NCBI RefSeq assembly: GCF_000003605.2
Contig: NW_003123905.1
Location: 655,670 to 701,995, forward strand
From: Saccoglossus kowalevskii
Lineage: Eukaryota; Hemichordata; Enteropneusta; Harrimaniidae
Length of the DNA stretch: 46,326 nucleotides
Direction of reading: 5' to 3'
Shown: positions 8,921 to 19,111 of the stretch, one piece after another
Layout of the letters: every line of letters starts with the position of its first letter
Numbering within the stretch: position 1 is the stretch's first letter
Notes under the pieces: generated by a model
Told to the model about the DNA's origin: nothing
What the model saw: the letters and a program-made list of their open reading frames with translations, nothing else
The model's database searches: none
Position numbers and translations under genes: made by a program

Positions 8921-11900
8921 ATATTGTATAAGACAAAGAAAAAATCCAAAAAGGCAGGACAAAGCCTTTAAATGTGGTATTTTAGTGTCTTTTCTGAGCA
9001 AAGCTAGACATGCGTGCATTTCCTGAAATAAAATCTTCATTCTCCGGTTCAGTAAAGTAAAATAAGTAGACTTAGTTGCTACAATTTAAATTGAGTTATG
9101 CCATACTTCCTTCCTATCTCACTAAGATTCATTTCACCACTCACAAGTTATTGTGATCCTGTCATTAATTGAACCATGAAAAAATTATTAATTTTTTTTT
9201 TTTTGGAAGGAGGGGGCTAAATTGAATAATTCAAATTAAATTTGGGAGAATCCTTCTAGTGATTTAAAAATGACGAAAGAAGGAAACAAAATACAGAAAG
9301 GTGTAACTAGTCTTAATTGTTTAGAAGAAGAAGAAATATGATCAATTGAAAGCATCTGAATGTTGCAATTTCCAACCTTGTGGTTAAACTACTAGAGCGA
9401 AATATAAAATGTTATTGTTTTAACAGAAATTAGATGGTTCAATGAATACAGAAGGGGTAAAACCAACAGATTACAATCATATGGCAGTCATATGGAGCAT
9501 TATATTTAGACTGTGAACTTGGCATATCCCAAAATCGGACTTAACGGAATGAATGAAGGAATAAAATTCTCAATGGAAATCAAAAACTCATCTCAGCAGC
9601 TGTACTGTTGTTTATTAAACCAGTTGAATACCGTGTTACTAATTCTGAGCACGATTAAAAGCAGTCAACCTGTTGAATCAGCGTGTTATTAATTCATAGG
9701 ATGCTTTCTGTCAACTCTTTGTAACCTCCCCGGGAGCTATATTTCTTATTAGCTTGGCACTCCATATATGCTTTGTTTTGCATGATAAAAGCATGTGACC
9801 AGCAGATAAATGCCATTATTATTAAAATCATGATGGATTTCTTCAATTTTATCAGTGACTGCCTTTCAAGTACACATCACAAAGCGACTGACTGTTCTGC
9901 AAGAAGCAGACACACCAAGCTGATTCCAGCCATTAGGGCCTATTAGATCTCTAGCAGTAAATAACGCATACTATGCATTCTTCACCTGGCAAAGAGATAT
10001 TCTACCTATGCCAATAATGTACCCAAGCCACAACAAAGTAAAGTTTAACACTTTTGAGGAGCCGGTAATAATTGCATTTTTTAAATTATTCACTCTGAAA
10101 ATTCCAACTATTCCTCTGCAACAAATCTCTTGCCAACGAGGTGCTCTACAATTACGGCATTCATTTTACAGAAAAAAAATGTGAAAAATTACAAAGCATT
10201 TATTTTACACTGCTTGCCCGTATTATTTCAACTACCGTATCTACACTTAATGACCAACGAATATTCTATTTTAAGAAAATTACAAAATATAAATTCCAAA
10301 AAAATATAAATATAATAATTTTGAAAATGACACTGAACAGAAGGTAGCATGTATTTAGTACACTGCTAAATAATTGGTAATCCTATTATAATCTTAAATC
10401 AAGATTAGTCATGATCACAACACAAATATTTAAAAAATAAAAAAAATATTAACCCTGTCATGATTTTTCCCACCAGAATGTTTTTGCACATTATAGTGTA
10501 TAAATTTTTCTGCAATTTTTTTAATTTTGGAGCAAACATACATCATTTTCTAAATGTTAAATATCATGATAAAAAATTTAGATTATGAGAAGAAAAAAAT
10601 GGAAAAAAATATTAATTTTGGCATTATTCATCTAAACTATTTTATTACGATCAAACCAGAACACTCGCTGATATCCAAGCCATAAAATTAATTATCATTT
10701 TTATCAGATTCATCCCATCCTTTTTTATTATTGAGCATATACTAGTAAAATTCTAGCGACAATACAAGTATGCACAACAAGTCAGTCAACTGTTACATGT
10801 AGGGAGCACAAGGAAATTAACCTTTTGACCTGTTTAGGCACTAAAGTCTACATTTGTCACGATTCACAAAATATAATGCACATTATTTTTTCCATTTTAT
10901 TTTTCAAAATTGTTATTAGGATCTGTATGAAACTATTAAAAAAAATACATAAAAATTGGCAAAATATTGCTTGAAATATTTGGTTCAGTCAAATGTAATT
11001 AATTTTCAAAGATTAATATACAACTATAGTATTGGGCAAAAATTACAAAAACACTTTAGGTGAATGAAACAAATTGATCAAATATTGTTTGACTTATTGC
11101 ACTGACAAGCCATAGTTAACATGCTCGATGACAGACGCTGCGGACAGAAACTTTTCCCTTCGTCATTTATGATTTGGGCAAGGTAAAAATGTATATCATT
11201 TTTGGTGGAAAATTTAAAGACATTCAAACAATTAAACCTTAAAGGACAAAGTGGTATTAAATTGCGTGTAGAGGTTTGGTAACAAATTTTGCAAAAGAAA
11301 GAGTAATATTTTGTAGACACTTTGTGATGAAAAGTTATAAAACTATGATGCGATCATTATTTAAGAATCATGTAACGAGAATGACATGCTTCCAACTTCG
11401 GAAACAAGTTGTTTAAGCTTGCATGTTTTTTCTCTGCCACCAATGGATTAGCGATGATTCTGAACCATCTGTGATGAAAGCGTGTGGTTGTTATAATTTA
11501 AAAGATTGCTAGATTTAATTGCTATTCAAGCTGTGGTGTCGAATGGCCAACAAAATGATGTACTATTAACATCAAATATGACAGCAGTTTTACACCACCT
11601 TCCAAATGCTGACGAATTGACCTGATTTTAACAATGCCAGTCTGTGAAAGAATACTGTCAAATATTTTTAACGCTTAGTAATTTCAGAATTAGATTTTTT
11701 TAATGTAGCTGGTCTCGCTAAATTGATATGATTCGGTGTCATTGAGACCCGAGTGATAGATTCACTCACCACAACAAGATATTTTATTTTTTCAGATTGA
11801 AAAAATAATTGTCTTTCGCAATATTTTTACGTTACTGTTAAATTTAGTGAAATGGTGTGCAAATAGTATAAAGCTATTCATCAAGCAAGGCAGAGAGCAG

Positions 11901-12475
11901 AAATAAAATTTACAGATCAAAAATTAACTCAAAATGTTGACTTTCTGTCGATGTTGCAGCTGCTTTTGATGAACAATTGAATATAAGCATAAAATTAATA
12001 CCAAACTTGAGGGGGGGGGGGATCAAGAAAAAAACTTACAGGTAAAGCTTTGTTAAGTACCGTTGCAATTTTGTTTGAAATAGTTTTGTTCTAACATAAC
12101 ATTTAACATACGAAAACTCACAAATTCATGATTTTTGCAAGAAAAAAAAAATTAGTGAGAATACCTTCAGGGTGGGCAAGTGTATTCTGCACTGATGAAG
12201 TAGATGGTCACAAGGGAGTGAGTTTCTTTAGTTGGAATGGTGGGTGGTATTCTCAGAATGCACAAGCAGATTAAAGATATTTTCACACCTGAGTGACAGA
12301 CAGAATACGTCATGGATGTTGGCTACACTACAGACATGGTTTTAGTGACTCATAAAGATCAAAACATCCTGATTATTGGAGGGGGGGGCTCTCACTATAC
12401 CGGTAAATGGAAATTATTCAATTTTTTTTCTATGAAATGCAACCAGTTATCATTGAAGATCAAAAATCATCAACT
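8921..12475. other. Intron, mostly unrecognised AT-rich sequence
   Basis: Long intronic stretch. Segments at about 10450-10640 and 10815-10990 have vocabulary resembling the TTAA-ended MITEs (TTAACC start, ATTTTGGAGC, CACAAAATATA) and may be old fragments. There is a G10 run near 12011-12020. The minus-strand open frame 11078-11320 and others have no recognisable product. No RNA gene was found. Confidence 0.45.
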
Positions 12476-12668
12476 TTCACTTGGAATTAATTTTCGCAAT
12501 TTTCGCTGAAGGTATGATTTAGTGAAAATAAAATCCAGCAAATATACATTTTTTTCTGTATTTTACATTCAACTTGTCAAAAATCCGTGAAAATAAATAC
12601 TATACACAACACCCAACAAGTTTTTTCAGCAAAAATTAATTCCAGCTAAAATTAAGTATTTTACAGTA
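12476..12668. mobile_element. TACTGT-ended MITE, family B, diverged copy
   Basis: The right end, CCAGCTAAAATTAAGTATTT followed by TACAGTA, and internal ATCCGTGAAAATAAATAC match other family B members. The left end is degraded, with CACTTGGAATTAATTTTCGC near 12478 but no clear TACTGT terminus. Non-coding. Confidence 0.6.
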
Positions 12669-12727
12669 GTAGGAACTTGTTGCTGTTACCAGGATGTGTG
12701 ATCTTTATACTCTTTAACCCTGAAGGT

Positions 12728-12795
12728 ACTTGCAAGACTGTACCCGATTGGCTATCAAACCCTAACACCTAACAGTCGGGCCAATCAGAGAGCAG
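12728..12795. repeat. Dispersed repeat, copy 1 (CCAAT-containing)
   Basis: This 68-bp segment holds ACTTGCAAGACTGTACC, GATTGGCTA, AACCCTAACA, TAACAGTCGG and CCAATCAGAGA. The same modules occur in reverse complement at 45729-45799. Both copies keep two CCAAT boxes, in opposite directions. Confidence 0.65.
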
Positions 12796-13190
12796 CTTAT
12801 TTTATGACGTATCAAGTCTCATACATATGCTTTGACTAAACTAACAGGAAAACTGTGGGTGACTAATGAAGTAACAAATGAAATTTTGGGGGATTTTGGG
12901 GGAAGTTGAAATATTTTTGTTTGACAATGCACCTTGATAAAAAAAAAATAGGGTATGCTTCATCAATACAACGTGTCATCACATCAAACATAAGTTCAAT
13001 GCACTTGCATAATTTACAGAGATTTTTCTATGCTAAAAATAAATAATATTTCAATGATTTAGTATACAGCAACTACAATTTTTGATTGATATGTGTCTGT
13101 GTTGTTGATTTTCTTCTTCCAAAACATGATACATTTGTACATACCCTTCTGATACTATAAAAAGAAAATGGCAAAATTATATTTTTCATT

Positions 13191-13275
13191 ACAACTTGGG
13201 CAGCGTGGTCTAATCGTTTTCAAGCTAACAGGATTGAGGGTCAAAATTGACATGTTCAAATATTGCAGGCTATTG
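13191..13275 (+). repeat. Possible tRNA-derived SINE relic
   Basis: GGGCAGCGTGGTCTAATCG resembles a tRNA A-box region, and about 45 nt downstream ATGTTCAAATATTGC resembles a B-box/T-arm. The spacing suits a tRNA-related head. The T-arm stem is not convincing and there is no intact cloverleaf, so this is not a functional tRNA gene. Confidence 0.3.
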
Positions 13276-13450
13276 TAAACCCTCTCTGATTTAAATCATT
13301 GCAAGCTTACCGTCATTTCTCAAAAATTAATTATTAATTTCGAAATAATACTGCTTTTATATTATAGTTAGTAGCTATGATTGCTACCTATAATGGGAAT
13401 CATATTCAATACGGAACTTTTATGCAGAAGGCGACAAAATACAATGAAAG

Positions 13451-13550
13451 GATCAGGTCGGTTTTCAATATTCATATAATAATGTAACTTTATAATTGAT
13501 TTCCTATGAAATGAACATGCATAAGATCAGAGTATGAAAACCGATCTGAC
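13451..13550. repeat. Inverted repeat around a 60-bp spacer
   Basis: GATCAGGTCGGTTTTCA (13451-13467) and TGAAAACCGATCTGAC (13535-13550) are near reverse complements. They could form a long hairpin or be the ends of a very small MITE. No protein or RNA family was recognised. Confidence 0.5.
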
Positions 13551-14740
13551 ACAGTGATAATTCAAGACAGTAACGTGTAGTTATAGGGTATCATACTACC
13601 GCCTGGAGAAGTTTGTGCCACTGCAAGTAATGATGAATACAGCAGACAGGAAACCTATAATTCTGATTTGTGTTTTATTATTTTTTTTTTTAGCTTTGTA
13701 CAGTTATACTATACTTGAAGAGATTTACTTTTTAATTATAAGTGCATTCGTTTTTGAGAAAAAACATTTTAAAAATGCATTCAAGGCCCTTGATCTCATT
13801 GACATCCCGTGATGAAAATTTAAAGGCACCAAGGCAGTAGTGCATCAGAGGTAATATGCTTCTTTCGTGACCCCTAAAGGTCACACATCCTGGTACTTTC
13901 ATCGCTATGACATCACAAACATGCACAATTGGAGGATTTTAATGCATCTTTCTGTTCTGAACTGACACGTTTTACCCAAATAGCTAAGTAACGGATAAAC
14001 TGCTGAAATATTGATAAAATAAATTCATTTTTGATTTTCATACCAGTGAAAGTATCGGGATGTATTCCAAGTCCTCTCTGAATATTGAAATCCTATACAT
14101 GTACATTTTAACTTTGCAAACACAAAAACAAATCAAGTACATACATTCCCTTGATTATTTTTTATTGGTGAAAAAGGGGGGGGGTTCAGTAACAGCGGAA
14201 AAGACAAACTCCTTTTTAAAATTTTGTATAAAATGTGCAGCCAGACTAATTGAGTCAACATGTGTTATGTGATGGTAGTAGTAGAGTTTCTCTCTAGCCA
14301 TAAAACGCCATTGAAGGAAAACACATACAAATAGAGACAATGAACAGAAAACTTGAGTTTCTGTTGGGGAAAAGTAAACAGAAATAAAAACTCGGTTGCC
14401 CTACTATCACAGATAAAGTGGTTTGATGGTTTAGCTGTATTGTGAGAACATGCTATCAAACACAAACTTAAGGGTTCAAATGTCAATATTCCTAATAGCC
14501 TGGGGATGCCGCTTTCAGATTGAAAGAGTTCATGTTATTTTCCCAGCTATGTTAGGAATGTGTAAGTTTTTTACTTGATCACAAGAACATTCTTAGCATA
14601 GTTTGCAAGCTATCAGGTGAATGAGGCCCTGGCAGTGAATCCATTAGTTGTTGCTCTCCCACAGAAATATTTAGAGGTTAGTTTTCGACAAACAGTTTAA
14701 ATTTGATTCAAGAGTTTGAGGGTTCGAGGGCAAAGACCAC
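13551..14740. other. Intron, nothing recognised
   Basis: AT-rich intron. A short hairpin GTGACC-CCTAAA-GGTCAC at 13867-13884 resembles paired nuclear-receptor half-sites but is too short to call. The open frames here are short and unrecognised. Confidence 0.5.
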
Positions 14741-14802
14741 AAATTCAAATGTTGCACTATTGAGCATGTTACTATACATATTAAGCAATGCATTATGGGA
14801 GA
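14741..14802. repeat. Single diverged monomer of the 62-bp satellite of 42.4-42.8 kb
   Basis: AAATTCAAATGTTGCACTAT, TGAGCATGTTACTATACATA and GCAATGCATTATGGGAGA occur in this order over exactly 62 bp. This matches the unit length and order of the tandem array 27.6 kb away. It lies alone inside the TEAD intron. Confidence 0.8.
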
Positions 14803-14910
14803 AAGCTTTGTTGTACATGTATATATTAGTAAAATAGTATACTGAAAACTCAAAAAAAATTTAACAATGAGATTTATCTATAGTAATATATGGCTTTTTT
14901 CATACCAGGG

Positions 14911-15250
14911 TAACTGATATGCAAATTACCTAATTAATATGCACACAAAATTCATAAAACAATTTGTTGATGGTCAACTTAGGCATTCAAGGGAAACTGA
15001 TATGCAAATTACCTAATTAATATGCACAACAAATTTATAGAACTATTTGTTGAGTATTGACTTAGGCATTCAAAGGGTAACTGATATGCAAATTATCTAA
15101 TTAATATGCACAAACAAGTACATTGAACTAATTTTGAAAGTTGACTTTAGAATTCAAAAGTTTACTAATAAGCAAATTGCTTAATTAATACGAACATGAG
15201 GTGCATACAACTATTTTGTTTACTTGAGCATTTAAAGGATAATTTATACC
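14911..15250. repeat. 83/84-bp tandem repeat with octamer and TAATTA motifs, four units
   Basis: ATGCAAAT occurs at 14919, 15002 and 15086, with AAGCAAAT at 15170, a period of 83-84 bp. In each unit the motif is followed by TTA(C/T)CTAATTAATATGCA, or by TTGCTTAATTAATACGAAC in the fourth unit. Each unit therefore carries a consensus POU octamer next to a TAATTA homeodomain core in an imperfect palindrome. Spacer sequence between the motifs is less conserved than the motif block. The array lies in the 12-kb intron, about 1.9 kb downstream of the first coding exon. Confidence 0.85.
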
Positions 15251-16410
15251 AGGAAAAAATACAGCCCTTTTCTAGATGTAGCGAATATGTAGCATAAATG
15301 ACCCAGTATGTACGTCTATATCCAAAATAAATTATCTTTTAATGTCCCAGCAACTTTAGTTGATGTGTGCTTCTAATATACAGTACAAGAAGAAAAAATT
15401 CAGGTGTTGGTGACGCAAAATGCTTGTACGATCACAAGTACACCAAACTCGCACTCACTATTCTAAACTTGTTCACAGACCCTTTATGTATTGCAGCATA
15501 GAGAGAAACAAATGTGCAACAATTTGGGAATATACCCATAGCACATAAGTGGAACAAGATCATGCAGCAGAATGCAGCTGTTGGCTTCCTTTTTAAATAG
15601 GGGCAATTAACAGCCCACCTTCTAAGGAAGACTCTGATCACCATGGGGGCCCCTACACATATACATCTAAAGAACATACCATGATCACATTCCTGGAAGA
15701 AATCAAACCATCCAGAATTACTATCTACCCTGACCCCTGCTGAACTGCCAACAAAAGGGGATATTGACAGAGGAGATCGCATTTCAACCGACCTCTGGGC
15801 TTGTTTAATTTCATAAATTTTAACAGGTGTGCTTACAGTGAAATGAAAAACATCTGTATGTAGAATTGACCCCTATTAACTTGTGTGTTATTTCTTTGCT
15901 CCAGTAATAGTGAGCTGTATACTCTTTATTTGCCTAAGTGCTTAGGTCAGCTTATAAGGAAGAGAAAAGAAAGGAGTGAATCAAATTATTTGCGTCAGTC
16001 CTATAAAGCTCCTTGATATAACCCGTCTGACAACTAAACCATTCCATTCTGCTAACTTTAACGAATGGTAAATTATTACAATACATTTTCTGTTGAAAGT
16101 GTTCATTCTTACAGACGGACCGGAACAGGAAGCCAGTGGAAAACAAAAGATTTTTTCGTTAACGTGGGGAAAATTTGGTTAGCGTGGGGGAAAACAGAGG
16201 TGTTAATCCGAAAATTCATTGTCTTTTCCTGTTTGTGATTGGTCCTGGCAACGTTTGGGGGATCGTGACGTAGCTCCGACTGTGAGAATCCTTACCTAAA
16301 GGACATGTTAAAAAATTAACATACAGGGATCATCAAATCAATTTGTATTGCATACATCTCTGTTTGGAGGGAGGGGGTACTTCTATCTGAGCAAATATAC
16401 TGTGGAATAC
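15251..16410. other. Intron, one unrecognised moderately GC-rich block
   Basis: A 116-codon minus-strand frame (15432-15782) lies in a less AT-rich block. Its composition, rich in Cys and Phe, and the lack of any motif give no support for a gene; it may be a transposon relic. At 16398-16410, TACTGTGGAATAC is a stray copy of the family B MITE terminus. Confidence 0.4.
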
Positions 16411-16527
16411 AGGCAGGCAGATTATTGCCCTGTACATGGATGTTAACATCAGTCTTTGCGATTCTAAATTTGTGATCTGATGTAAATCGAAACAGGGCAC
16501 AGACCCCAAATAGAAGGATGCATGTGA
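16411..16527. repeat. Dispersed repeat module fused to a family B MITE, copy 1
   Basis: Blocks ATTGCCCTGTACATGGATGT, GTGATCTGATGTAAATC, AAACAGGGCACAGACCCC and GATGCATGTGA are nearly identical to 43507-43619. In both places the module ends exactly where a family B MITE begins. The module itself has GCCCTGT near its left and ACAGGGC near its right, an inverted pair. Confidence 0.75.
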
Positions 16528-16692
16528 TACTGTGGAATACTTTATTTTCGTTGGAATTAATTTTCGCTGAAAAGGCTTTTTGGGCGCTTTGTATTGAATT
16601 TATTTTACTTATTTTTAATGAGTTTAATGTGAAAAAAAGTATATTTAAACAGCGAAAATAAATTCCAAACGAAAATAAAGTATTCTACAGTA
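16528..16692. mobile_element. TACTGT-ended MITE, family B, best-preserved copy
   Basis: The left end TACTGTGGAATACTTTATTT and the reverse complement of the right end, TACTGTAGAATACTTTATTT, differ at one position. The inverted repeats continue with TTCG. The element is 165 bp with a non-coding interior (TTTTGGGCG, GAGTTTAATGTGAAA). Related copies lie at 12.5, 23.5, 28.4 and 43.6 kb, with a fragment at 38.5 kb. Confidence 0.85.
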
Positions 16693-17152
16693 TTTAATAA
16701 TTATTTCAGAAATGAGAAAATCACCCTGGAACCACTAATACATTTATTTATCAAATTATATAATAATCCTCTATTTGCACCAAAAAAAATCAATTATTTA
16801 TTGAGCAGCCAGGTCTTTATTTCACTTCTTAGAATAATTGTTTGGCAACATAATTCCTGTATAGCCATGGTTTTTTTTTTATTTCAGATCTCTTACCAGG
16901 GATCTCCTGGCAGGCGGGATATCAAGATTTGTAAAACATGGCTCAAGTCTTGTACATAATGGGCGATACCAGCCTTAGGTTGGCCAGTAAAACTCAAGCA
17001 CAGCCATGTACAAATTTTGAGAAAGCATTGTATTTTACTTGTGGTACACCGCATGTGAACGCACCGTAACCGCACCATAACCGTACATGACCAACTTAAA
17101 TCAGCCAGGACTCAACCACTGTACTAAAAGGGGTGGTATAGGTCACACTTAC

Positions 17153-17345
17153 CATACATTTTGCCTTCATCTGAGAGTATGATTTTCCTTCTACCACAAG
17201 GTGGGTATATAGCTAACGCTTCTTGAAAACTCTGTTCTATATCTGGACTCCAGACACCTTCTGCATCATTAGACAAATCATCACTGTCAGCTCCTCCAGA
17301 TGTGTTGTTTGCGTCATGGTCATGGTCGTTCCAATTCTGAGACAT
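17153..17345 (-). CDS. TEAD: TEAD first coding exon (start codon, N-terminal half of TEA domain)
   Basis: The ATG at 17343-17345 is preceded by an in-frame TGA at 17364-17366, with A at -3. This gives 64 codons plus one base up to donor ATG|GTAAGTGTG. The encoded start [20 protein letters not shown] is acidic and Asn/Asp-rich, as in other TEAD N-termini. [20 protein letters not shown], then [20 protein letters not shown], is the canonical first part of the TEA domain (helix 1, loop and start of helix 2). It is essentially identical to vertebrate TEAD1 here. The last G is completed by exon 5127-5191. An AUG start is notable because human TEF-1 was reported to use a non-AUG codon. Confidence 0.98.
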
Positions 17346-17373
17346 GATGCTCAGATAACACTGTCAAATACTG
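17346..17373 (-). other. TEAD: TEAD 5' UTR part of the coding exon, with NAGNAG acceptor
   Basis: Upstream of the ATG, the minus strand reads TTTGTTTACAGCAG. Two acceptors three bases apart (exon starting at 17373 or 17370) form a NAGNAG site. Both leave the in-frame TGA in the leader, so the choice affects only three untranslated bases. The acceptor implies at least one upstream non-coding exon. Confidence 0.75.
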
Positions 17374-17424
17374 CTGTAAACAAATAATGAAAGAACAATT
17401 AAGTCAAACAGTATATTGCAGTTA

Positions 17425-17545
17425 AGTCACATGACAGTATGCGATATATTGTACTTTTTCAAAACCAGTCACATGACAGAATGTGATTTATTGTAATTCT
17501 TCGAAACCAGCCACATGAGAGTTTGTGACATATTGTACTTTTCAG
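17425..17545. repeat. 42-bp tandem repeat, three units, with CACATGA motifs
   Basis: AGTCACATGACAG (17425), AGTCACATGACAG (17467) and AGCCACATGAGAG (17509) recur every 42 bp, each followed by a T-rich stretch containing TATTGTA or a variant. The first two units contain GTCACATGAC, an E-box of the M-box type. The array sits 50-170 bp upstream of the acceptor of the first TEAD coding exon. Confidence 0.8.
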
Positions 17546-18246
17546 ACATTCTAGAAAGAAGTTTGTATCACTGTCAATTCATGTTTGAATTACTCAATTT
17601 CCAAGCAACAGGTGAATACTTTTTCATATTTGCAATTTAAAATTTTTAATAGTTTTTTAGTAACCTGAATCTAAAGGACCTAATTAAGCAAGCATCTTGT
17701 GGAAATCTGCGAAACTTATAAGAACTCAAAAACTTATGCTCCTCAGCAGAATGCCAAACCATTTTAGTTTATTGTTCCCAAAGCAGCCACTGGGAATGAT
17801 GAGAATAAAAAAGTTTTAATTCAGACATTCCCAGGTTTTCTAAATTTCTAAATTGTTTTATGTCAAATGGATTTGGTTTTCTCCATGGTGAGCATATACT
17901 GCATAGGGTTCATGTTTTCATTAAATGAAGAATTCCGGACAAACTCTGATATACAAAAAATGTGCAATCCTACGTCCAAGTCAGAATACTGAAACCCAAT
18001 AAATCACAATTATCTGCCAAATAAAATGTGGGTGAGCTTTTAGATGTCAGCCAATCCTATGATTACAATCCTTCAATAAGATATTGGGGGGGGGGGGGGG
18101 GGGCTGGTTTTCCATGATAATCAGCAATATTTTAATGAATTTATCAAGAACAAAAATAAATTAGAATAATTTCATGTAATAATACAATAACACTTAAATT
18201 GAACAAACAAACAAACAACACCTCAGTATTTTGCCACTCAGAAAAA
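17546..18246. other. Intron up to the assembly gap, with a G18 homopolymer
   Basis: Unrecognised AT-rich intron. A run of 18 G at 18086-18103 lies about 140 bp before the gap and may have contributed to assembly failure. Confidence 0.6.
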
Positions 18247-19111
18247 NNNNNNNNNNNNNNNNNNNNNNNNNNNNNNNNNNNNNNNNNNNNNNNNNNNNNN
18301 NNNNNNNNNNNNNNNNNNNNNNNNNNNNNNNNNNNNNNNNNNNNNNNNNNNNNNNNNNNNNNNNNNNNNNNNNNNNNNNNNNNNNNNNNNNNNNNNNNNN
18401 NNNNNNNNNNNNNNNNNNNNNNNNNNNNNNNNNNNNNNNNNNNNNNNNNNNNNNNNNNNNNNNNNNNNNNNNNNNNNNNNNNNNNNNNNNNNNNNNNNNN
18501 NNNNNNNNNNNNNNNNNNNNNNNNNNNNNNNNNNNNNNNNNNNNNNNNNNNNNNNNNNNNNNNNNNNNNNNNNNNNNNNNNNNNNNNNNNNNNNNNNNNN
18601 NNNNNNNNNNNNNNNNNNNNNNNNNNNNNNNNNNNNNNNNNNNNNNNNNNNNNNNNNNNNNNNNNNNNNNNNNNNNNNNNNNNNNNNNNNNNNNNNNNNN
18701 NNNNNNNNNNNNNNNNNNNNNNNNNNNNNNNNNNNNNNNNNNNNNNNNNNNNNNNNNNNNNNNNNNNNNNNNNNNNNNNNNNNNNNNNNNNNNNNNNNNN
18801 NNNNNNNNNNNNNNNNNNNNNNNNNNNNNNNNNNNNNNNNNNNNNNNNNNNNNNNNNNNNNNNNNNNNNNNNNNNNNNNNNNNNNNNNNNNNNNNNNNNN
18901 NNNNNNNNNNNNNNNNNNNNNNNNNNNNNNNNNNNNNNNNNNNNNNNNNNNNNNNNNNNNNNNNNNNNNNNNNNNNNNNNNNNNNNNNNNNNNNNNNNNN
19001 NNNNNNNNNNNNNNNNNNNNNNNNNNNNNNNNNNNNNNNNNNNNNNNNNNNNNNNNNNNNNNNNNNNNNNNNNNNNNNNNNNNNNNNNNNNNNNNNNNNN
19101 NNNNNNNNNNN
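18247..19111. other. Assembly gap (865 N)
   Basis: An uninterrupted run of N. Apparent open frames across it are artefacts. It lies in the TEAD first intron, so an exon hidden here cannot be excluded, although none is needed for the reading frame. Confidence 0.99.

Noticed and set aside
13867-13884. Nuclear-receptor palindrome GTGACC-CCTAAA-GGTCAC
   Set aside because: A six-base stem with this spacing is easily found by chance and does not match a standard response-element spacing.
15432-15782. 116-codon minus-strand frame
   Set aside because: No domain or family resemblance, and splice context was not convincing. The plus strand of the same block looks equally word-like, which suggests a decayed repeat.
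16246-16290. Promoter-like ATTGG plus GTGACGTAG cluster near 16.25 kb
   Set aside because: It is a single weak combination in intron sequence without CpG enrichment or a donor nearby, so an alternative TEAD promoter could not be supported.
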